Source: JAAZGD01 sp964383845 (GTDB lineage Bacteria; Bacillota; Clostridia; Peptostreptococcales; Anaerovoracaceae). Taken from it: a stretch of DNA of 22,127 nucleotides. The stretch is taken from the NCBI GenBank assembly GCA_964383845.1, contig CAYLIF010000025.1, forward strand, positions 1 through 22,127, in the 5' to 3' direction. The position numbers were made by a program, and so were the translations under genes. Shown in pieces: positions 6,731 through 14,500 of the stretch. How positions within the stretch are numbered: position 1 is the stretch's first letter; each line of letters starts with the position of its first letter. The notes beneath the pieces are model-generated. The model did not search any database. It had not been told where the DNA came from and worked only from the letters and a program-made list of their open reading frames with translations.

Positions 6731-6763
6731 ATTTAAGTAAACCAACGGTTTGTAAATTTATAG
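6725..6763. promoter_or_regulatory. 39-bp dyad in the divergent CLC / DUF4153 intergenic region
   Basis: CTACAAATTTA (6725-6735) is complementary to TAAATTTATAG (6753-6763) with one mismatch, and inside it AAACC (6739-6743) pairs with GGTTT (6747-6751) around AAC. The outer arm covers the CLC -35 hexamer. This fits an operator for a dimeric repressor or a cruciform. It does not have the T tail expected of a terminator, and no transcript end is needed between divergent genes. Confidence 0.6.
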
Positions 6764-6791
6764 AGGCGCTATGTGCTAATAATGATTGAAT

Positions 6792-6831
6792 TTGTGATTA
6801 TGACGTTTTAATGGGTATAAATCTCTATAAT
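6792..6831 (+). promoter_or_regulatory. Possible promoter(s) for the DUF4153 gene
   Basis: TTGTGA (6792-6797) with TATAAA (6816-6821) at 18-base spacing is one candidate. A perfect -10 TATAAT lies at 6826-6831 but without a good -35 at the right distance. The choice cannot be made from sequence. Confidence 0.3.
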
Positions 6832-6880
6832 ATTCACTGTTTTACAATACATTATTTATATGCCAAAGGGAGTGGTACCG

Positions 6881-8740
6881 ATGAGTAACATAATGGGATC
6901 TATTAGGATGTTAATAAAAGGGGCGGCAAATGCCTTTGGCAGGTTTCCTGTTTCAATAGCTAGTGCAATAGGATTTGCTATTGTTACAATAATAAGGATA
7001 CAGCTTGATTGGCCTTACCAGGAACCTTATAATTTTCTTTTTAACTGTTTACATTGGTCTTTTGCTTTTGGCGCTATATTTACTTTAGCCGCAATAACTG
7101 GTGTACAGAGCCGTTACAATACGAAAAAAACATTTTTGGCAGCAAATATAGGAGGAGTTTTAGCTATTATTCTTACCTTTCTTTTGCTGTATTTTTTCGG
7201 TGGGCAAAATAATACGATCTCTGGGGCAAGATATAATATGGTTTCGATTTTAGCTTCTGCCCGTGTGACAGCTGCTATGGTAGTCAGCCTTCTCGTCTTC
7301 ATTGTATTGGCTGCTCATCCTAAGGAAGAGTCTGATATCCCACGTTCATTGTTTATGACCCAAAAGGCCTTCTTAATAGCTTCTTTTTATGGGCTAGTAA
7401 TTTTTGCTGGTACATCAGGGGTTGCTGGCGCTTTTCAGGCCCTTATTTATAATGATATGAGCTCAAAGGTATATATGTATATCGGCACAGTTACAGGTTT
7501 TATTGTCTACACCTTTTTCGTTGGCTATTTCCCGGATTTTCGTAAGGGAGAACTTCATCCAAACAGAGAAATCGCTCAGAAACAGCCAAGATTCATCGAG
7601 ATTCTTTTTGTTTATATACTAATTCCAATTATGTTAGCTCTTACAATTGTTTTACTGGGATGGGCAGTTAAGACAGTATGGGAAGGTATGGGAGATTCAT
7701 CCTTTATAAGGCTTTCAAGTATTGCTACTGCATACGCTGTTGTTGGTATTTGGTTACACATAATGGTAACGCAGTATGACTTGTCTTTGGCAAAATTATA
7801 TAAAAAGATTTATCCTATAGCAGCTATAGTAATACTAGGATTCGAAGCATGGGCATTGATTGTCCAGCTTAATTCCTCTGGGATGAAAACCGCCGAATAT
7901 TCTTTTAGCCTTCTACTCATACTTACAGTTTCATCAGCAGTGCTGCTAATCGTTTTAAAATCAAAAGCCCATCTTCCAATTATAATTGTGACTTGCGCAC
8001 TAATAGTATTTGCAGTTTTACCGGTAATTGGCTATCACGCGCTTCCGGTTACTGCCCAGACTGACAGACTCGAAAAGCTGCTGGTCAGCCAAGATATATT
8101 AAAAGAAGATAAGTTAATCCCTGCTACATCTGAAGTGGAAACAGAAATTAAAATATCTATTACTGATGCAGTTGATTTTCTTGCCTTTTCGGAAAACCCC
8201 AAACTTCCTGCATGGTTTGATGAGGATTTGGCCCAAGGGGATGTTTTTCTGGAAAGGTTAGGCTTTGAAAAAACATGGCCAGAATTTGATCCTACTAATG
8301 AAGGCGGCTTTTTAGGAACATCAATTCGCCTAAAACCCCAACCACTTGATATTTCAGAATATAATTGGGCAATTGACCCTGAGAATTTTTATGGAGAAAG
8401 CGTAACACCAGTTTCACTAGAGGGGGACAGAGGCCTTTATAAAGTTTATTGGATAAGTAATACAAATTCCGGAATTCCCAACTTTAAGATAGAATTGGAT
8501 GGTGATATTATCATGGAAAAAGACATGAACGAGTATGTTGATAAAATCACAAAAAAATATCCTCCAGAAAATGGAAAATCAATTGAAGGGGATTTAGTTG
8601 ATATGAGCGTTAGAATTGAATCTGAAGAGCTAAGTGTTTTAATTGTGTTTAACTATGTGGAGATTATTATAGACCCCGCCTATGATGATATAAATTATTG
8701 GATAGATCTAAACACTGTATATATTAAGGAAAAGAAGTAG
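6881..8740 (+). CDS. DUF4153-family polytopic membrane protein
   Basis: A 619-residue protein. The first roughly 390 residues contain about eleven hydrophobic segments, with stretches such as RFPVSIASAIGFAIV near the start and RFIEILFVYILIPIMLALTI in the middle that match the DUF4153 (PF13687-like) membrane family. The last roughly 200 residues are soluble, acidic and of no recognised fold. No catalytic motif was seen and the family's function is not established. The start is taken at 6881, because GGGAG at 6868-6872 is correctly spaced for it; the ATG at 6860 has no such site. It ends in TAG 71 bases before the glucan synthase and no terminator intervenes, so it may be cotranscribed with it. 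A part in cell-envelope glucan production or export is only suggested by this position. Confidence 0.75.
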   Translation: MSNIMGSIRMLIKGAANAFGRFPVSIASAIGFAIVTIIRIQLDWPYQEPYNFLFNCLHWSFAFGAIFTLAAITGVQSRYNTKKTFLAANIGGVLAIILTFLLLYFFGGQNNTISGARYNMVSILASARVTAAMVVSLLVFIVLAAHPKEESDIPRSLFMTQKAFLIASFYGLVIFAGTSGVAGAFQALIYNDMSSKVYMYIGTVTGFIVYTFFVGYFPDFRKGELHPNREIAQKQPRFIEILFVYILIPIMLALTIVLLGWAVKTVWEGMGDSSFIRLSSIATAYAVVGIWLHIMVTQYDLSLAKLYKKIYPIAAIVILGFEAWALIVQLNSSGMKTAEYSFSLLLILTVSSAVLLIVLKSKAHLPIIIVTCALIVFAVLPVIGYHALPVTAQTDRLEKLLVSQDILKEDKLIPATSEVETEIKISITDAVDFLAFSENPKLPAWFDEDLAQGDVFLERLGFEKTWPEFDPTNEGGFLGTSIRLKPQPLDISEYNWAIDPENFYGESVTPVSLEGDRGLYKVYWISNTNSGIPNFKIELDGDIIMEKDMNEYVDKITKKYPPENGKSIEGDLVDMSVRIESEELSVLIVFNYVEIIIDPAYDDINYWIDLNTVYIKEKK

Positions 8741-8774
8741 TGAAAAAGACAAAAAGCTAAAGCTCATGAGGCGA

Positions 8775-8799
8775 TTTCTAAAATGCCGAGATTTAGAAA
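8775..8799 (+). promoter_or_regulatory. Hairpin overlapping the glucan synthase ribosome binding site
   Basis: TTTCTAAA (8775-8782) is a perfect inverted repeat of TTTAGAAA (8792-8799) with a nine-base loop. Its right arm covers the first bases of AAAGGATG (8797-8804), the likely Shine-Dalgarno of the gene starting at 8812. It is AU-rich and so weak. Confidence 0.5.
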
Positions 8800-8811
8800 G
8801 GATGTGAGTTT

Positions 8812-11529
8812 ATGAATAGCATTGGCAACACCACTATTTTGGATAGCAGCTTATTAAATATATTATTGTTCGTTTTATTGTGTCTCCTATTTGTATTCTC
8901 ATGGAAAATAATTATCTCTATACAGAAGAAAAAAAATAGGCACATTCCAGAAGTTAAATTTGGTGAAATATCATCCCTAGATAGTTTAGAGGCTGAAAAA
9001 CGAATGAAGTTGTTGGCCCGTCAACATTCGGAGTTAATCGGTCGTGGTGACAGTGACTCAGTTGTGCATCTCTACCAAACAGCTTTTGGAAGCTTAAAGG
9101 ATATTCGAAAAACACTAGAAAATGCCTCTCCTGAAATCCTGTCTGTGATTCCCTCTGCAAGATGGCTTTGCGATAACTTTAGCATAATTTATCAAAAAAT
9201 AAAAAGTCTAGAAACTGGAGAGTTCCATTCGGGCAACTTACCCTTATTAAAGACAGGTTCATATAAAGGGTATCCACGTATTTATGCTGTGAGTCGTGAA
9301 ATAGTAGCTAAAGAAAAAAATATAGACCAAGACAGAATCATAAATCTAATTGAAGCATATCAAAGTGAAACTCCTTTAAAGTCTTCAGAGCTACACAGCC
9401 TTCCAGAAATGCTATCATTATGCTTATTGGAACACATAATTCAGATTTCTAATGAAGTTAAAAGTTTGATAAAAACCAAGGAAAAAGCCTCACTCTTTGT
9501 CGCCGAAAATGAAAAGAAACTCATGGAAGGTTATGATATCATGTCCTTACTTAATAAGGACATGAAACAGCAAAAGAACTTGGAAAATGTATTTCTTTCC
9601 CAAGTTCTTTATTTAATGAAGCGACTGTCAATTAGCGATGAAAAAATTGAGAGATGCCTTGTAAATTGTCCTGTTCCCACAGATGGGATGGCCAATTCAA
9701 AAGATATATTTTTCGCTGAAAGCCGATTCGAGACGTCCCTTGAATCAATGATAAGATCACTAATTGGTAGTTTTACAAAAGTGCGTAATTTAAATACGGA
9801 AAAATTATTTGATACCTTGTCTCCCATAGAAACAACTTTGGCTAGGGATCCATCGGGAGTATATAGTAATATGGATATGGAAGCTAGGAGTAGCTACAGG
9901 TATGTTGTAGAAAGACTATCTAGAAAACTTGGTATTTCAGAATTAAAAGTTGCCGAAACTACAGTTTCATTGGCAGAATCCCACGCAAGCTATAGTAGTA
10001 TATACTGTCCCGACCATGTGGGGGCCTATCTTACAGGTAAAGGACTAAAAATTCTGAAGGCATCTTTAAAGGGTGTGCCCTTTGATCAAAAGACAATTAA
10101 AGCATCCACAATTAAGCAAAGGTTATATTTCATCATTATGGGTGTCTTAACCCTGATCATGATTACAATTACTGGATTTGCAGGCATATCAGAAGGACAT
10201 ACTTTTGATGATGTCCCTTTACCATTATTTATAATATTTGCCTTGTTTCCAATTATGGGAATTGCCATAGAGATTACCAACCAACTTTACACTCGTTTTG
10301 TTCCAACAAAAATACTACCAGCTCTAGATTTCGTAGAAGGTATTCCAAATAGCTACAGAACCTTTGTTGTTATGCCTGTTATTGTTTCTAGTAAGGAGCA
10401 AGTAGAGTCTTATGTTAAGCAATTAGAGCAGCATTACCTATCCAACTCACAAGATAATTTATTTTTTGCAATACTTGGAGATTTTGAAGATGCTAATGAA
10501 AGAATGATGCCAAAAGATGCTGAAATATTAAAAGCAGCTGATGATGCTGTAGCCGCATTAAATCTTAAATACCCATCCAGTTCTCTTAGATTTTACAGCT
10601 TCTTTAGATATAGGGAATGGAATGAAAGTGAATACTGTTGGATGGGCTGGGAAAGGAAGAGAGGTAAACTAGAAGAATTTAATGCTTTGCTATTTGATGA
10701 CGAGGCGGCAACAACTTTCATGCATAGCGGCGACAAAAACATCACAAATACCATTCGATATATTATTACACTAGATTCGGACACGAGTTTAATAAGAGAT
10801 AGTGCCGCAAAATTCGTTGGTATAATGGCACATCCTTTGAACCAACCATTGATTGACTCCGCGACGAAAGTTGTTAAGGAAGGCTATGTAATAATTCAAT
10901 CAGAGTTGCATAATCATATATTTTGTCCTACGGGTAGTTTTTTTCATAGAATATTTGCTGATCAGCAAGGTCTTGATCCGTATTCTTCAATTGTATCAGA
11001 TGTATACCAAGATGCTTTTGAAGAAAGCACATTTTTTGGAAAAGGGATTTATGACCTAAAAGCTATGCATCTTTTAATGCGAAATACCTTTTCCGATAAC
11101 ACTGTGCTTAGTCATGATCTCCTTGAAAGTTGTTATTCCCGCTGCGGTTTTTCTAGCGGTGCAAAGTTAATCGATGTTTATCCCCCAAGTGTCAAAAGCT
11201 ATTTTAAGCGTGAACATAGGTGGGTTAGGGGGGACTGGCAGCTTCTTCCTTGGTTGTTTAAAAAATCAGGTATGAACAAGATTTCTCGATGGAAAATATT
11301 TGAGAACCTTCGCCGTAGTCTAGTGCCTGTTTGTAGCCTAGGACTTATTTTAATAAATGCATTTTTTATGGGCAATGCCTTTTATTTGTGGATACCAATA
11401 ATTTTTCTTGTTGATTTGATACATCTTCTTAATTTACTGATAAGTACATATATGCAAAAAATAGAATTCCCATTATCTCATGTGATAGGAAGAAATTTTA
11501 TAAAACGAACTTTAAACATTATGGCCTAG
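8812..11529 (+). CDS. ndvB: Cyclic beta-1,2-glucan synthase, N-terminal part (GT84 glycosyltransferase), ends at an in-frame TAG
   Basis: A 905-residue polypeptide equal to the first third of NdvB/ChvB/Cgs proteins, inner-membrane enzymes that polymerise glucose from UDP-glucose into beta-1,2-glucan. A membrane helix at about 14-36 precedes a soluble region of about 400 residues, two helices at about 436-459 and 468-489, and a processive GT-A-like catalytic domain. The latter shows LDSDT (Asp655, Asp657; nucleotide-sugar/metal site), LSHDLLES, and HRWVRGDWQ (802-810), the equivalent of the QxxRW box. Further helices at about 838-885 follow. The start has AAAGGATG upstream. Translation meets TAG at 11527-11529, but homology continues in the same frame into the next entry, so both belong to one ancestral gene of 2,860 codons, the normal family size. 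Confidence 0.9.
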   Translation: MNSIGNTTILDSSLLNILLFVLLCLLFVFSWKIIISIQKKKNRHIPEVKFGEISSLDSLEAEKRMKLLARQHSELIGRGDSDSVVHLYQTAFGSLKDIRKTLENASPEILSVIPSARWLCDNFSIIYQKIKSLETGEFHSGNLPLLKTGSYKGYPRIYAVSREIVAKEKNIDQDRIINLIEAYQSETPLKSSELHSLPEMLSLCLLEHIIQISNEVKSLIKTKEKASLFVAENEKKLMEGYDIMSLLNKDMKQQKNLENVFLSQVLYLMKRLSISDEKIERCLVNCPVPTDGMANSKDIFFAESRFETSLESMIRSLIGSFTKVRNLNTEKLFDTLSPIETTLARDPSGVYSNMDMEARSSYRYVVERLSRKLGISELKVAETTVSLAESHASYSSIYCPDHVGAYLTGKGLKILKASLKGVPFDQKTIKASTIKQRLYFIIMGVLTLIMITITGFAGISEGHTFDDVPLPLFIIFALFPIMGIAIEITNQLYTRFVPTKILPALDFVEGIPNSYRTFVVMPVIVSSKEQVESYVKQLEQHYLSNSQDNLFFAILGDFEDANERMMPKDAEILKAADDAVAALNLKYPSSSLRFYSFFRYREWNESEYCWMGWERKRGKLEEFNALLFDDEAATTFMHSGDKNITNTIRYIITLDSDTSLIRDSAAKFVGIMAHPLNQPLIDSATKVVKEGYVIIQSELHNHIFCPTGSFFHRIFADQQGLDPYSSIVSDVYQDAFEESTFFGKGIYDLKAMHLLMRNTFSDNTVLSHDLLESCYSRCGFSSGAKLIDVYPPSVKSYFKREHRWVRGDWQLLPWLFKKSGMNKISRWKIFENLRRSLVPVCSLGLILINAFFMGNAFYLWIPIIFLVDLIHLLNLLISTYMQKIEFPLSHVIGRNFIKRTLNIMA
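11527..11529 (+). other. In-frame amber (TAG) codon interrupting ndvB
   Basis: Codon 906 of the 8812-17391 reading frame is TAG. The flanking residues, LNIMA before and ALLEFMFIPYRAW after, are contiguous in NdvB relatives, so there is no insertion or frameshift. A single C-to-T change from CAG would explain it. TAG also ends several other genes here, including ndvB itself, so it is an ordinary stop in this genome. Confidence 0.9.
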
Positions 11530-11535
11530 GCTCTA

Positions 11536-14500
11536 TTGGAATTCATGTTTATACCTTACCGAGCATGGATTGCAGCAGATGCAATTACAAGAACAATTTG
11601 GCGTTTAACTGTTAGTCGTAAGCGACTGTTAGAATGGCAGACAGCTGAATCCGCTGCAAAAACTGGAAAAGCAACATTACAAGCTTATATTTTATCCATG
11701 TGGGTTGTTTTGATACCTGCAGGTGCATTGGGTCTAGCTGTATTTTTAAATGGCAGTGCTAACTCTTGGGGATCGTTTATTATGACGCTGGCTTTTTTGT
11801 GGCTCATTTCACCTGGAGTTGCTTATTATTTAAGCCGACCTCGTACACCTAAGATTTTGTCGAAAATAAGCGATATAGACAAAAAGATGCTAAGGCAGGT
11901 ATCACGACGCACCTGGCAGTACTTTATGGATTTTGCAACTCCTGAAGGAAATTGGCTTATTCCTGACAATTATCAGGTTACCCCTGGAGAAAAAGTATCA
12001 GATAAAACATCACCAACTAACATTGGATTACAAATGTTATCAATGGTGTCAGGGCGAGATCTAGGATATATAGGTATGTTGTCCCTTATGGACTACATGG
12101 AAAACCTCACATATACACTTTCTATTTTACCTAAATGGCATGGACATTTATTTAACTGGTACAATATAGAAACCTTAGAAACTTTATCGCCAGAGTACGT
12201 TTCAACTGTGGACAGTGGAAATTATACTGCATATTTGATAACAGTAAAAAATGCACTTACTGAATTACAGGACCAAAAGATAATACCTCTTGAGGCTATA
12301 GATGGTATAGTTGACAGCCTCATACTGTCAGGAGTTGACCTGGAAATACCAAAGGAATATGCTAGGGTAGAAGATTTTATCCTAGAGCTAAAAAGAATTG
12401 TAGAGACACTAGAAAACAAAGAGTTGGATCCATGGGAAGATGAGACTTGGGTTAATGCACTAATAGGAACCTGTGAGAGTTACATTAGAGATGGCCTAGT
12501 TTTAGGGAATTTTAATGTTTCTTTTAAAGATCAATACTCTCTAAGAGAAGCTGCTTCTCAAAACTACCCAGCTGCAAAAGAAACTATGCTGCGATTAGAG
12601 GGCCTAATAAACTCAATGGAAACCATGATCAAAGAAACGGATTTTAGCAAGCTTTTCGACGATAAAAGAAGCTTATTCCATATTGGATTTCATAATCAAT
12701 CAGAGACTTTAGATACAAACCACTATGATCTAATTGCCTCTGAATCTATGCTAACTAGCTTTCTTGCTATTGCAAAAGGTGATGTTCCCAAAAAACATTG
12801 GAATAGACTTGGAAGGCCACTAACAATGGTTAAAGGCTTTGCAGCCCATGTTTCTTGGAGTGGAACAATGTTTGAATATCTAATGCCAAATCTAGTTTTA
12901 CATGAACGTAAATTTTCTGTTTTCAACGATTCTTCTAAGGCCGCTGTTGCCGAACAGATTAAATACGGAAATAAATTGAAAATACCTTGGGGGATTTCGG
13001 AGTCACAGTACTATCGATTTGATGTAAATTCCAATTACCAGTATCGGGCTTTTGGTGTTCCCAGACTGAGGTTACAGTTCAATATAAAGAATTCCAAAGT
13101 AGTTTCTCCTTACTCAACATTTTTAGCCATGCATATTAAAATAAGAGCAGCCCTTAAAAATATATGGGCATTTCATGATTTGAATGCACTTGGTGAGTAT
13201 GGATTTTATGAGGCTCTTGATTATAATAGTCCTGACCCAGAGGCCTTAAAAGAATATTCTATAGTTAAATCTTTTATGGCACATCACCAAGGAATGATTC
13301 TTGTTTCCATAAGCAATCTTCTTTATGGAAATAATATGCGAAATCGCTTTCATAGTGAGCCTATTATTGGTGCCACTGAGTCGATACTTGAGGAAACTCG
13401 AGGATCCGGAGTGGTTTCCGTAGCTGAAAAAGGTTATACCCTTGAATTCAAACAATCAGAAATTCTTCCTGAAGAGCCAGAGAATCGATATGTTAATAAT
13501 ACTTTCTCTGATTCAACAAAAGCAAATTGGCTTTCCAATGGCGAGTTTTCTGTTTTTATTAATTCTGATGGTGATGGTTTTAGCCGTTACAAGGAAACAA
13601 TGCTTAACCGATGGCGCTCAGACCCATTTAAAAATTCAGGTAGCTACATTTATATTAATGATATAGATTCCAACAAATATTGGAGTACATCATATAGGCC
13701 AACTAAAGTAGAACCTGAAAGCTATCAAGCAACTTTGACAGAGCATAATGTTGAGTTCAAGAGGTTGGATTCTAAGATCTCAACCCACACAACGGTTACA
13801 CTTGCCCCCTCACAGAATGTTGAAATACGAAAGGTCAAGATAACAAATCACGATATCGTCGAGAGAAGAATTCAAACCACAAGTTATATGGAAGTAGTTT
13901 TAGATAAATTTTTGGCGGAACTCTATCATCCTGCCTTCAATAAACTGTTTGTAGAAAGCAAGTTTATTAAAGACCACAATATGTTACTATGCAAAAGAAG
14001 AAATAAACAAACAAAAACCCCTGAACCTTATCTCTTTCATATGATTAAAACAGACGACGAGATGCTAAGCGATATTGAGTTTGAAACAGATAGAATGAGT
14101 TTTGTAGGAAGAAACAATTCTCTGGAGACACCTAAATCAATGGAAGAGGATTTTTTGTTAAGCAATAAAGCCGGTTTTTCTACAGACCCCATTGTCAGCT
14201 TGAGATCCAGTTTTTCAATTCTACCAGGAGATTCTATAACGGTGTATTACATAACGGGGATATCTTCTTCAATAAATGATGCCCTGAGTTTAAGCAGACA
14301 GTTTAACGATGAATACTCGATAGAGGATATAGCGGAACAATTTAGGTTAAATAGCGAATTGGAAAAGAAATATCTAAACTTAACAAGCCAGGAGATTAGC
14401 CACTTCCAAGATTTGATAACGCCAATATTTTACATATCTTCTTTCTATCGTGGGAATGAAAAAGATATTATGAAAAACACTAAGAGCCAGAGCGGTTTGT

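Noticed and set aside
11527..11529. Pyrrolysine as the leading explanation for the TAG in ndvB
   Set aside because: TAG serves as the normal stop of at least five genes here (ends at 2446, 3894, 4677, 8740 and 17391). Known Pyl proteins are mainly methylamine methyltransferases, and the residue is not in an active site. It stays only as a possibility to test.
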